NCBI GenBank assembly: GCA_022779485.1
Contig: JALFTC010000021.1
Coordinates: 1 to 36,543, forward strand
Direction of reading: 5' to 3'
Length of the DNA: 36,543 nt
Source: Ruminococcus sp.
Lineage (GTDB): Bacteria; Bacillota; Clostridia; Oscillospirales; Acutalibacteraceae
The notes beneath the pieces were generated by a model. It saw only the letters and a list, made by a program, of their open reading frames with translations. It searched no databases and was not told the DNA's origin. The translations under genes were made by a program, and so were the position numbers. Of the stretch, positions 22,857-32,548 are shown in pieces. Each line of letters begins with the position of its first letter. The first letter of the stretch is position 1.

Positions 22857-25800
22857 AAAAAGAAAAAGCAGGAAAGCTATGTAACAAGATTTTGTCTATA
22901 GTGCTTACCATGATTATTGCTATGGGTGTAGTCCCTGCCGGTGTACTTGCCACCGGCAACCAAACAACAGTGTCTGCGTCAAGTAAAAAAGACGCTGAAA
23001 AAGTTTCAGTTGGTGCACCTTCATCAAAGGCACTTAATGTGGTTAGTAAGGATTTAACACCTGAAGTCAGCGTTGACGGTGAATCACTTGAACTTAAGAA
23101 AGAAGGTTCGGGTGAAGGTTCATACTATTCTTGCGAAGTTGGAGATGCTGACAAGTGCACCCTTTCTGTTAAGAACTTTGAACTTAATGAGAATGAGGAT
23201 GTTTATTTTTTCAAAAATGATGCAAATTGGGAAAAGGTATATGCGTATTTTTGGAAAGATAGCGATGATAACGGTAAATTTCCAGGCACTGAGATGACAC
23301 CTCTATCAGATGATGTTTATTACATAATAGTAGAGTCAAATAAATACGAAAATATTGTTTTTTCTGCAGGAGAGGGAAAAGAGCAGACTGTTGACATTGC
23401 GATTGCAGATGATGACTATTTTTCTTTGGGTGAATTAGAAGAAGAGAAGTATTTGGTTAATAGAAGTGCTGCTGATTTGAGCAAATTACAGTACTCCTCT
23501 GTCAAGGAAATCAGCTTAAGCGGAGCACTTACGGTTGCTGAATATAAAAACAACGATTGGGTAACTGAAAGTATCACAGAACCGGTGGCTTCTATTACTA
23601 TTGGAAGCGGAGATAGTTATTACATTGGTGAATCATATACGGTTTCTGCAAAGACAGATAAGGATTATAATGCGTCGCTAAAACTGGATGGGGCTCCGTT
23701 TGATGATGATAAATGGATTGCAACAGTGGGCTCACATACATTTGTATTAACATCAACTCATAAATCATATGGTTGGATTTCTTTTGAAAAAACTCTTACA
23801 GTTTCTGTTGGTTATAACTGGAGCTTAGAGGGTAGCTGGAAAGTTATTGCAGGTAGCAAGGAGCTTTCTTTCAATGAAAATACTAATGCCTATGATGTTC
23901 TTGTAGATAAATCAAATGTGGATGTTAAACTTGAATATGTTGTAAACTCTGTTACCTATAATGGTACGGATGTTAAGGATAATATTTCCATAACATATTA
24001 TTCAAATGAAGTAGATATTGATGAAAACAGTGGTAAGTTTACTGCTGAAGATGCTGTGAATGCCTATATTACGGCTACTGTAGAATATAACAATAATACA
24101 ACAGAAATATATACCGATGTTTCTGTTACCAAGTGTAATTTGGGCGTGAACGCGGAAGTTGCAGATAACAACAAAATTGTTCACCATAATGATGATTACT
24201 ATACAAACACTTATGATGTTTCAGTTGTGCTAAATAATTCAGACGAAGTTGAAAATCTTAAGTATGCTCTGAATGGCGGTGAAGAAAAAGCAGTTAATAT
24301 TGAAAGCGGTAAAATTGTTTTGAATGAAGACGATTTCGACCGGGAGGGTAAAGTATCGGTTTCTATCACCGGTGAACAGCTTGGCTTTAGTGTTGAGCGT
24401 TCACTTACAATTTATTACAGAGATAGGGCAGAGGAGCCTATAAATATTACTTTCGGTAACAAAACCGAGGACGGACAGGATTGGAAACAAGAAGTTGAGG
24501 TTTCTTTTGAAATCGAAAATGCATTTCTGCTCAATGATGACAGCGTCAAGGTTGAAGGCTTAGAAAATAGGCTTACTCTTGATAAGTTTGGCGATACATA
24601 CAAATATTCCTTTATTGCAAAGGAAGAGACAGATTATTCTGTAACTTGTACTGATAAGCTTGGTAACTCTTTTGTAATAGGCGAAGAGAAAAGTGACAAG
24701 TATAAAATCTCTGTAGATAGTTTGATGATTGACACAAGTGCGCCGACCATTAATTCTGTTGAAATTTTACCGGCACCAGAGAGTGACAAATTGGCATCTT
24801 TCCTAACATTTGGAATCTATGACCAAACAGGCGTTAGATTAATTCTTGATATTACCGATAGTAAATCAGGCTTTGAAAGCGTTACAATAAAGGGAGCAAA
24901 GGAAGAAATAACATCTTCTGATGCTGATGCAGAGTTTACACTCGGTGAATCTGATAAGCCATATGAAGTTTCATTTGAAGTAGTTGACAAAATAGGTAAT
25001 AAAAAAGAATATAAATTAACCGATTTAAACATTAAAGCATCAGAAGAATATTTAGAAGTAATCAAAAATATTAGCAAGGCTACATTTGAAATTGTCGTAT
25101 CAAAAGCCGGTTCTAAATGTGAAAAATTCGATATTGAGTCCGAACAGAAAAACGAAGAAAACAATGTTTATAAGGATATCAGTAATATCTCGGCTACAAT
25201 TACAGATGAATTGTCAGGTATTAAGACCATCAATGCGTACTTCGGCAAAGAAGACGGATTTGATAAGAACGAGTCCACAAAGGCTAAAGTTTCTGTTGAT
25301 AAAAGTGATTTCACAAATAATAAGACCACAGAAATTAATGTTGATTTTGCTCCGGGTAAATTAGAAACAGGTGAATATGAGTATTTAGTTGAAGTAGAAA
25401 GTAATAACGGAGTTGTAAAGGAGCATATTCTGACATTCTTTGTGGATGCTGACGCTCCTGTAATTGATAAGGTTACCTTTGATTTTGAAAAGCCTGAACA
25501 AACTGCCGGAGAAAAATTTATGCAGTTTATCACATTTGGTTTATTCTCAAATGATAACATTAGTGTCACTGTCGAAGCAACGGATAATTCTCCGTCAGGT
25601 GGTATTAAAAATAATAGTATTAGCATTGGCGAGAAAAACAAGGATGTTAGTATTATTAGTACCAAAAAAAAGGATAATACTATTGTAACGAAATTTAAAA
25701 TTCCTAAGAGTGACAAACTTTATGATGTAGAAAAACTTAAAATCAATGTAATTGACGCTTTTGGTAATGATTCCACTTCTTCTATTAGCAGCCTTGATAA

Positions 25801-28714
25801 GGATAAGGTTGTGTTTGAAAACCTTGATAAGAGTGATTTTGAAAAAATTAAGGATTTATCAAGTTTTAAGTATATCGTTGTTTCTGATAAAAAACCTAAA
25901 ACTCCACAGCTTTCTGTATCAAGATATAAGTCAGTTGAGTATAGCAAGGACGGAAAGGATTATTATTCCGGAGATGTTGAGGCCCAGGTAAACTGTCAAG
26001 ATGAGTTATCAGGTTTAATGGAAATTGTTACTAAGCTTGATAATGAAAAAGTTGACAAATTGTCAGAAACGGATGTTTCAAGAAATAGTAAAGAATTTGT
26101 TGGAAAAAAAGAAGAATATCAAAAGATTTCTGAACTGGTAAACTTGGATTCCGGCGAACATAAACTGACTGCTACTGCAACAAATAATGTAAATGCTACA
26201 TCAGAAGTGGCTAGTGCAACATTTTATATTGATAAGGATGCACCAAAGGTCGTTGATTTCTCATTTGAGCCAAAAAATCCTTTAAGTGAGAAATCTGAAA
26301 AACAAAAACCTGTAAAAGAAGAAAATTATGGATATTACTTTAATCAGGATGTTACTATCACTGTTTATGCAGAGGATGGTGATGAAAGGTATAATTCAGG
26401 TCTTGGTGATGAAAACAGTACTATTAAGGTAAGATGTGTTGATATTAGCGGTAAAGAAACTAAGCATACCATTAAGCCTGTTGATGGTAAGGGTTCATTT
26501 ACTGTTAATAAAAACTTCAAGGGTCAGATTTATGCAACAGCAAGTGATAATGTAGGCAATAGAAGTAAAGAGGTACATCCAAAGGGTACTATTGTTGAAA
26601 CCTCAAAGAAACATGATGATTCCTCAGCAATTACTATCGATATGCCAAAAACAAATTATCGTGATATAAACGGTAAGAAACTTTATAGTAAGGATATTTT
26701 AGTTCCTATTACAGTTGAAGATACCTATTCCGGTATAAAAAATGTTACATACTCAATTGAGTCAGAATTTGATCAGGCTAATAATGTCAAGGACCGTTCA
26801 ATTAGGCTTGAAACCTTAAAGAAAGATAAGAATCTAAGGACTCTTGTTACCGGTGATATTCCAGTCAACTGTAACAGTAACGACATTACCCTTACCGTTA
26901 CAATGATTGACAATGCAGGTAATACAAGTACGGCTAAAAGGGTATTCAGCATTGATAAGACCGCTCCAAAGGTAACTGTTACATATAACCATAATGTAAA
27001 AGCACCATATAAGTATATTAACAGGAAGGTAACAGCAACAGTTACTGTTACAGAAAGAAACTTTGACAGTAAAAAGTTTGAATACTATGTTAATGCAGAC
27101 GGTGCTCCAAATCCGTCACTATCAAATTGGTCAAAGGCAAAGGGCTCCGGCGACAATACAACCCATACGGCAACATTGACATTCCTTGCTGACGCCGACT
27201 ACAAATTTGCCATAAAATCAATATCAGACCTTGCTCATCATTCAGCAACTAAGTTGCCTTCTGATAAATTTACTGTTGATATGACAAACCCAAAGATTTC
27301 GGTTTCTTTTGATGAAAACGGCAAAGTGTATTATGGTGTAAACAGAACTGCCACAATTACAATTAAGGAGCATAACTTTAATAGTTCTTTGGTTGATATT
27401 GCAATTAACGCAACAGGTGCCGACAACACTTCTCCCGCAACTGCTCCGGCTGTATCATCTTGGTCTGATAACGGAGATACTCATACAGCAACAATTACAT
27501 TTGCCAATGACGGGATGTATTCGTTTACTGTAAACAGTAAAGACAAGGCAGATAATAACGCAGAAAAAGCTACTGTTTCTAAATTTTACATTGACCACAA
27601 AAAGCCGGTAATCAAAATTTCCGGTGTAGAAGCAGAAAAAGCATACGGAGAAAACTCTATTGTATCACCAACTGTGGAAATTGCCGATCCAAACTATGAT
27701 TCATCTGCAAAAGAGATTACACTTAACAGAATAGATATTAAGGGTAATTCTGTAAATGTTGCTGATTCCCTCGACTATGCTATGAGTGATAACAACGAGC
27801 ATAGCACAGGTATAAAGAGAGTTTATGAAAACTTTAAAAATGCAGTTGACTATGACGGTATATATGAGCTTAGTGTTAAGGAAACAGATAAGGCAGGAAA
27901 CTCCAACAGTGACAGCATCATATTCTCGGTAAACCGTTTTGGGTCTACATATATGCTTGATAAACAAACTGAAACAACCTTAAAGAACGGTTTTTTGAAG
28001 AATGCTAAGGATGTTGTCATCAGTGAAATCAATGTAAACAAACTGGAAGAATACAGCGTTACTATTAGTAAAAACAGCGAAAAAGTAAAAACACTTAAGA
28101 AAAATTATGATTATAATGTGAAGATTGTAAATGATCGTAATAAATGGTATCGCTATATCTATACAATCAGTTCCTCAAACTTTGAAGAAGACGGTAGTTA
28201 TACGGTTACACTTATTTCAAAGGATATGGCAAGTAACGCTACAAGTAACAGAACTTCAAAGAAACAGTCTTGTCCGGTGTCATTTATTGTAGATAATACA
28301 ATGCCTGATATTACAATTTCAGGTATTGAAAGCGGTGTACTTTACGGAGAAGACAGCAGAAAAGTTAATATTCTTTGCGAGGATGCGAATATTGACAAGG
28401 AAACTTTGGAGATTGAACTTGACGGAGTAAAACTTAATAAGGATGTTGATTACACACTGGAAGATGAGTCTAATTCCTTTATTGCTAAGTTAGTTGTTAA
28501 TGCAAATCAGGATGTTTCTGCACAGAATTTAGTTGTCAAGGTTGCGGATTATGCCGGTAACAACAAAGAAATTAAGGTAGAAAATTTTGTTCTTTCTGCT
28601 TCGCTTTTTATGAGATTCTTCCACAACATCCCGCTTGTTGTTGGTACATTTGCCGGTTTGTTCATTTTGATTGGTGCAGTGATTTTTGTTGTCCTTAAAA
28701 AGCGTAAAAACTGA
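22853..28714 (+). CDS. Giant membrane-anchored surface protein: starch-binding-like module plus Ig-like repeats
   Basis: 1953 aa, about 5.9 kb. Signal peptide (1-34, AGVLATG). Residues about 116-182 read DVYFFKNDANWEKVYAYFWK, then FPGTEM, IVFSAG and EQTVDI: the pattern of CBM25/CBM26 starch-binding modules. Further on, a Pro-centred strand recurs at least seven times at Ig-domain starts (IDTSAPTI, VDADAPVI, IDKDAPKV, IDKTAPKV, VDMTNPKI, IDHKKPVI, VDNTMPDI), as in bacterial Ig-like stalks. A C-terminal TM helix (about 1923-1945) and KKRKN tail anchor it with the bulk outside; there is no LPxTG or dockerin. It is the only long extracellular part of the operon and is probably what the machine displays or assembles. 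It overlaps the four-TM gene by 4 bases and ends before an intra-operon terminator. Confidence 0.85.
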   Translation: MKKEKAGKLCNKILSIVLTMIIAMGVVPAGVLATGNQTTVSASSKKDAEKVSVGAPSSKALNVVSKDLTPEVSVDGESLELKKEGSGEGSYYSCEVGDADKCTLSVKNFELNENEDVYFFKNDANWEKVYAYFWKDSDDNGKFPGTEMTPLSDDVYYIIVESNKYENIVFSAGEGKEQTVDIAIADDDYFSLGELEEEKYLVNRSAADLSKLQYSSVKEISLSGALTVAEYKNNDWVTESITEPVASITIGSGDSYYIGESYTVSAKTDKDYNASLKLDGAPFDDDKWIATVGSHTFVLTSTHKSYGWISFEKTLTVSVGYNWSLEGSWKVIAGSKELSFNENTNAYDVLVDKSNVDVKLEYVVNSVTYNGTDVKDNISITYYSNEVDIDENSGKFTAEDAVNAYITATVEYNNNTTEIYTDVSVTKCNLGVNAEVADNNKIVHHNDDYYTNTYDVSVVLNNSDEVENLKYALNGGEEKAVNIESGKIVLNEDDFDREGKVSVSITGEQLGFSVERSLTIYYRDRAEEPINITFGNKTEDGQDWKQEVEVSFEIENAFLLNDDSVKVEGLENRLTLDKFGDTYKYSFIAKEETDYSVTCTDKLGNSFVIGEEKSDKYKISVDSLMIDTSAPTINSVEILPAPESDKLASFLTFGIYDQTGVRLILDITDSKSGFESVTIKGAKEEITSSDADAEFTLGESDKPYEVSFEVVDKIGNKKEYKLTDLNIKASEEYLEVIKNISKATFEIVVSKAGSKCEKFDIESEQKNEENNVYKDISNISATITDELSGIKTINAYFGKEDGFDKNESTKAKVSVDKSDFTNNKTTEINVDFAPGKLETGEYEYLVEVESNNGVVKEHILTFFVDADAPVIDKVTFDFEKPEQTAGEKFMQFITFGLFSNDNISVTVEATDNSPSGGIKNNSISIGEKNKDVSIISTKKKDNTIVTKFKIPKSDKLYDVEKLKINVIDAFGNDSTSSISSLDKDKVVFENLDKSDFEKIKDLSSFKYIVVSDKKPKTPQLSVSRYKSVEYSKDGKDYYSGDVEAQVNCQDELSGLMEIVTKLDNEKVDKLSETDVSRNSKEFVGKKEEYQKISELVNLDSGEHKLTATATNNVNATSEVASATFYIDKDAPKVVDFSFEPKNPLSEKSEKQKPVKEENYGYYFNQDVTITVYAEDGDERYNSGLGDENSTIKVRCVDISGKETKHTIKPVDGKGSFTVNKNFKGQIYATASDNVGNRSKEVHPKGTIVETSKKHDDSSAITIDMPKTNYRDINGKKLYSKDILVPITVEDTYSGIKNVTYSIESEFDQANNVKDRSIRLETLKKDKNLRTLVTGDIPVNCNSNDITLTVTMIDNAGNTSTAKRVFSIDKTAPKVTVTYNHNVKAPYKYINRKVTATVTVTERNFDSKKFEYYVNADGAPNPSLSNWSKAKGSGDNTTHTATLTFLADADYKFAIKSISDLAHHSATKLPSDKFTVDMTNPKISVSFDENGKVYYGVNRTATITIKEHNFNSSLVDIAINATGADNTSPATAPAVSSWSDNGDTHTATITFANDGMYSFTVNSKDKADNNAEKATVSKFYIDHKKPVIKISGVEAEKAYGENSIVSPTVEIADPNYDSSAKEITLNRIDIKGNSVNVADSLDYAMSDNNEHSTGIKRVYENFKNAVDYDGIYELSVKETDKAGNSNSDSIIFSVNRFGSTYMLDKQTETTLKNGFLKNAKDVVISEINVNKLEEYSVTISKNSEKVKTLKKNYDYNVKIVNDRNKWYRYIYTISSSNFEEDGSYTVTLISKDMASNATSNRTSKKQSCPVSFIVDNTMPDITISGIESGVLYGEDSRKVNILCEDANIDKETLEIELDGVKLNKDVDYTLEDESNSFIAKLVVNANQDVSAQNLVVKVADYAGNNKEIKVENFVLSASLFMRFFHNIPLVVGTFAGLFILIGAVIFVVLKKRKN

Positions 28715-28734
28715 AACAATAGTTAAGTGATTTT

Positions 28735-28774
28735 AGGACACACCTCTCCTCTAAAGTGGAGGTGTGTCCTTTTT
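28735..28774 (+). terminator. Intra-operon terminator/attenuator after the giant gene
   Basis: AGGACACACCTC (28735-28746) pairs perfectly over 12 bases with GAGGTGTGTCCT (28759-28770), followed by TTTTT. It separates two halves of the same-strand operon. No promoter is clear in the 20 bases between it and kinase 2, so read-through must feed the second half unless a promoter lies within the giant gene. Confidence 0.85.
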
Positions 28775-28795
28775 ACAAATATGCAGGGGTATATT

Positions 28796-30667
28796 ATGCT
28801 GAGAAATGGCGAAATCGTTGATGAAGTTTATCAAGTTGTTAATGAAATCGGAAATGGTGGTATGGGTGTAGTTTATCTGTCCTATCATTTGAGATTGGAA
28901 AAATATGTAGTACTAAAAAAGCTAAAGGTTCAGAATTATGATTTATCTTTTTTGCGAAATGAGGTTGATATTCTAAAAAGCTTACATCATTCGTATTTAC
29001 CTCAGGTGTATGATTTTATACAGATAGGCTCAGATATATACACAGTAATTGACTATATTGAAGGTAATGATTTAAAGTACTGCATTAGTAACGGATACCG
29101 ATTCAGCGAGGGTCAGTTGATTAAGTGGTTTAAACAGTTGTGTCAGGTGTTGATGTATCTTCATGAACAAAAACCACAGGTTTTACATATGGATATTAAG
29201 CCGGCAAATATTATTTTGACGAAAGATGAGGATATTTGCTTGATTGACTTTGGTGTATCTCAAGCATCAGGGACAGAGGTCAAAGGTCTGAGCAAGAATT
29301 TTGCTTCGCCGGAACAGTTTATGAAGGCAGAAGCAATTAGGAATGGCTTGGATTCAGGTAAAATAATTCTTGATCAACGGTCAGATATTTATAGTCTCGG
29401 AGCGACTTTTTACTATTTAATGACAGGTTATGAGCCTGAAATAACGGATATTAATATGCCAAAATTATCTGAGTATTCTATTGCATATTCAAGCTCTTTG
29501 GTAAATATTACAGAAAAAGCAATGGAATATGATATTAACAAGCGGTACAAAAGTGCAAAACAGTTGTACAATGCATTGATGAATATACAAAAGTATGATA
29601 GTCGTTATAAAAAAAGTATGTTATTATCAATGGTTGTTTCCGTAGTTTCAGCAGTAATGTTATTTTCCGGAGTAACAATGATAATCAGCGGAAGTGAAAA
29701 GATAAACGAAAGAAATTACAGTCAACAGTATCAGCAGTTTAGCAACGATTTTACTTCGGGAAACACACAAAGCGCCATTAATAACGGTATTAATATTCTA
29801 AACAATTCTGATTATTCCCAATATATTGATGACAATATCCGAGCACAAATTTTGCACTCTATCGGTGATTGTTTTTATATGGAAAATGATTTTTCAAATG
29901 CAGAAATGTACTATCAAAATGCTACAGATTATGCTGAAAATACTGATAATGCATCCGTATATTACCGTGATTATGCTTTGTTGGCAGTTTTGAACGGAAA
30001 CACCATAGTTCCTGAAGAATTGTTAAAAAATATTAGTGATGTAACTCAAAAGCAAATTGCCGTTGCCATTGTTCAAAGTGAATATTGCATTGATCAAGGA
30101 GATTTTCAAGAAGCGGAAAATATTTTAGGTGGATTGTTAAATAAAAAACTTGATAATGAAAACAAGGTGGTGGTGTACAATCTTTTCGGTGAGTTGTATG
30201 AGAAAAGAAAAATGTACTCAGAATCTGCAAAATATTACGAAAAATCATTGGAACTAAAACGAGAGATAAAAACTTTGCGTAGATTGGGTGCTGTATATTT
30301 AAGCCTGGCTGACTTGAATAGTGTAACAGATAATACTAATCTAAACAGAGCTAAAAAATGCTATCTTGAAATTTTTAAGGGCTTTTATCCATCTGATAAT
30401 GATAGATTGAATTTTGCCCAGGTGTATAGATTACTGGAAGAATACAGTAATGCTGAGGTAATTCTTAATCAGTACAAAAAGGATTATCCTAACGATTATC
30501 GGGTATATATGCACCTTGCCTTTTTATACTACGATAAAGGTGATAAGGAAAGTGCTGTCAACAATTGCAGTAAGGCATTATCATTAAAGAATAATAAGAA
30601 TAATGAAGCTTCCTATGATGAGAATATCAGCAAGCTTGAAGAAATATACAGAGATTGCATAGAATAG
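28796..30667 (+). CDS. Membrane Ser/Thr protein kinase 2 with C-terminal TPR domain
   Basis: 623 aa from the ATG at 28796 (AGGGG 6 bases upstream); longer frames begin inside the terminator hairpin. Kinase domain: GNGGMGVV loop, Lys41 in VVLKKLK, catalytic loop HMDIKPAN (Asp133; Met instead of Arg of HRD), DFGVSQ and ASPEQF. The non-RD loop suggests it does not need activation-loop phosphorylation. A TM helix (276-298) is followed by several TPRs (DFSNAEMYYQNA, YSESAKYYEKS, DKESAVNNCSKALSL). The layout mirrors kinase 1 but the sequences are diverged, suggesting an old duplication with different inputs. 14 bases precede the 47-aa gene. Confidence 0.92.
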   Translation: MLRNGEIVDEVYQVVNEIGNGGMGVVYLSYHLRLEKYVVLKKLKVQNYDLSFLRNEVDILKSLHHSYLPQVYDFIQIGSDIYTVIDYIEGNDLKYCISNGYRFSEGQLIKWFKQLCQVLMYLHEQKPQVLHMDIKPANIILTKDEDICLIDFGVSQASGTEVKGLSKNFASPEQFMKAEAIRNGLDSGKIILDQRSDIYSLGATFYYLMTGYEPEITDINMPKLSEYSIAYSSSLVNITEKAMEYDINKRYKSAKQLYNALMNIQKYDSRYKKSMLLSMVVSVVSAVMLFSGVTMIISGSEKINERNYSQQYQQFSNDFTSGNTQSAINNGINILNNSDYSQYIDDNIRAQILHSIGDCFYMENDFSNAEMYYQNATDYAENTDNASVYYRDYALLAVLNGNTIVPEELLKNISDVTQKQIAVAIVQSEYCIDQGDFQEAENILGGLLNKKLDNENKVVVYNLFGELYEKRKMYSESAKYYEKSLELKREIKTLRRLGAVYLSLADLNSVTDNTNLNRAKKCYLEIFKGFYPSDNDRLNFAQVYRLLEEYSNAEVILNQYKKDYPNDYRVYMHLAFLYYDKGDKESAVNNCSKALSLKNNKNNEASYDENISKLEEIYRDCIE

Positions 30668-30681
30668 GCCGGGTGATTGTT

Positions 30682-30825
30682 ATGAGTGGAGAATTTCTTG
30701 TTTTGGCAGGTATATTACTTGTTGTTATAGCAATTTCGGTAATTGTGGTTACCCAAATAATTGTGTTTAGGAAGATTAAAAGTATAAAAAAAGAACGGGA
30801 AGTTATTGAAAATGAAATGTCCTAA
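30682..30825 (+). CDS. 47-aa single-TM peptide
   Basis: Starts MSGEFLVLAGILLVVIAISV, a single hydrophobic helix with the N-terminus outside, then a basic cytoplasmic end (VFRKIKSIKKEREVIENEMS). GGGTGA lies 5 bases before the ATG. It sits 14 bases after kinase 2 and overlaps the zinc-ribbon gene by 14 bases, so it is tightly coupled. Small helix proteins often stabilise secretion or kinase complexes; no family recognised. Confidence 0.65.
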   Translation: MSGEFLVLAGILLVVIAISVIVVTQIIVFRKIKSIKKEREVIENEMS

Positions 30826-31045
30826 TTGTAAATGTGTAGTACCCAATAATTTAGAAAAATGTGATTTTTGCGGGGAAATTCTGAATTATTCAGAAACAGA
30901 AACTATTAGTGTTTTTGACAATCAGTATTATGATAATTGTATGATTGCGGATATAGCTGATGAAGATGACATCGGTTTATATTTGCTGATAGTTTCAATT
31001 ATTATTTCACTGATAATTCTAATGTTACTATTTTTATTAATGTGA
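30812..31045 (+). CDS. Zinc-ribbon protein with C-terminal TM helix
   Basis: 77 aa. The zinc ribbon has Cys pairs in MKCPNCKC (CxxC) and KCDFCGE (CxxC), then an acidic linker containing SETETISVFD and a C-terminal hydrophobic helix (about 55-77). With the zinc ribbon inside the cell, this is a tail-anchored arrangement. The TETISV segment again resembles the Thr motifs of this operon. Function unknown. A TTG six bases upstream would add MK. The next gene follows after 12 bases. Confidence 0.75.
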   Translation: MKCPNCKCVVPNNLEKCDFCGEILNYSETETISVFDNQYYDNCMIADIADEDDIGLYLLIVSIIISLIILMLLFLLM

Positions 31046-31057
31046 TGGGGGTTTATT

Positions 31058-32545
31058 ATGAACAAAAAAATTCTGTTTATTACGATACCGGTAATTGTAT
31101 TAATTATTGCTCTTCTGTCTGCGATTTTGTTTGTCAGTGGCAAACCTGAAAATAAAATATATGTACAGAATATGGATTTAGCTGAAAAATGTCTTTCTTT
31201 AAATGATTATGATAATGCAATAATCTATCTTAATAAGGCTATCGAAAGCGATATTACCAATGAAGAAGCATACATTTCTCTTGCAAATGTATATGTAATG
31301 AAAAATGATATTTATAGTGCTTTGAGTATTCTGAAGGGAGGTTATGCCAATACAAATTCCGATAAGATTAATGACTTAATTTCGTATTATAGTGATGATT
31401 TGGAAAAAAAAGATACAGAATTGCAACCACAGATATTTAAAATGGATGATAATACCATTTCAAAAATTGCACAATTTACAACCGGTGACTATGCAGATGA
31501 ATATACTATTGAAAGTTCTGATTTTTCATCGGGTGTTTATACAATAAGATATACCGGTATTCCGGCAGAATTTATTTATTATAATTCTGACAGCAATAAT
31601 GTTTTGGATAATAACAATAAACCATTCAGCAAGGCAAAACCGTGTCAAGTAAAATATGATGGGATTAATAGTTTCATCACAGGCTTTGACGGTAGTTTTT
31701 CTATTGACGATTTAAAAGGTATAGGAATTAACGGTGTAAGAAAAGTTTATAATGACAGTCTAAAGGCTGATTGTATTCAGTTTGATTATCTTGACTGTCG
31801 TATTTCAATTGAGTGCAATTCAGACGGTGTGGTTGAAAGTGCTGATGCTATTAACTGCATTGAGCCACTTTCTGTTGAATTTAGTAAAAAAGTTATGGTG
31901 ACAGGCGAGGTAAGAGATGTTGTTACCAATGATATTGTTGAAAACTATACTATTAAATTCAGATTAGGTAAAAACACAAGGAGTGGCGAGGCTGTTGCTA
32001 CTTGTACATCAGAGTATGGTAAGTACAACATTGAACTAAGTCCGGAAAACTATACAGTTGAGGTTTCATCAGAAGGATATGTTACAGAATATTTTAGTGT
32101 ATATGTAAGCAGTACCGAGGAAACTATCAACAAGAATTTCAACATTTCACCAAATCTTATAGAGGGCGAAATTAGATTTGTTCTGGAGTGGGGAAATACA
32201 CCTGAAGATTTGGATTCACATTTATCCGGTAGAACTAAAAAGGGTTCACAAATTCATGTTTACTATCAAAATAAAGAAGAGAGAGAAAACGGAGAAACTG
32301 TTGCAGAGTTAGATCTTGACGATAGGGATGGTAACGGCCCTGAAACTACAACACTTCATAATAGTAGTGGTGAGTATGTATTCACTGTTAAAAAATTTTC
32401 CGGTTCAGGAACATTGGCAAGTTCCGGAGCAACAGTAAAAGTTTACTTGCCGGGCAGTTCTGATCCAAAGGTGTACAGTGTTCCCACGGATTTAACAGGT
32501 ACCGAATGGATTGTTTGTAAAATAGAAAACGGTAGATTGGTATAA
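31058..32545 (+). CDS. TM-anchored extracellular TPR protein with carboxypeptidase-regulatory-like and YfaP-like domains
   Basis: 495 aa. N-terminal TM/signal anchor (5-27); two TPRs (about 38-105; LNDYDNAIIYLNKAIES); a divergent middle domain; a beta-sandwich like the carboxypeptidase regulatory domain (about 285-365, KYNIELSPENYTVEVSSEGY); and a C-terminal YfaP/DUF2135-like domain (about 370-485) with FVLEWGNTPEDLDSHLSG, DLDDRDGNGPE and the final strand VYLPG. YfaP-like domains occur next to vWA and FHA proteins in other bacteria. It is predicted to face outside, so it may be the adaptor that holds the giant protein. 3 bases before the FHA gene. Confidence 0.8.
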   Translation: MNKKILFITIPVIVLIIALLSAILFVSGKPENKIYVQNMDLAEKCLSLNDYDNAIIYLNKAIESDITNEEAYISLANVYVMKNDIYSALSILKGGYANTNSDKINDLISYYSDDLEKKDTELQPQIFKMDDNTISKIAQFTTGDYADEYTIESSDFSSGVYTIRYTGIPAEFIYYNSDSNNVLDNNNKPFSKAKPCQVKYDGINSFITGFDGSFSIDDLKGIGINGVRKVYNDSLKADCIQFDYLDCRISIECNSDGVVESADAINCIEPLSVEFSKKVMVTGEVRDVVTNDIVENYTIKFRLGKNTRSGEAVATCTSEYGKYNIELSPENYTVEVSSEGYVTEYFSVYVSSTEETINKNFNISPNLIEGEIRFVLEWGNTPEDLDSHLSGRTKKGSQIHVYYQNKEERENGETVAELDLDDRDGNGPETTTLHNSSGEYVFTVKKFSGSGTLASSGATVKVYLPGSSDPKVYSVPTDLTGTEWIVCKIENGRLV

Positions 32546-32548
32546 TAT

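Noticed and set aside
25168..25716. 182-aa minus-strand frame within the giant gene
   Set aside because: Ser/Leu/Ile-rich shadow of a repetitive Lys/Asp/Ser-rich coding strand; no start signal.
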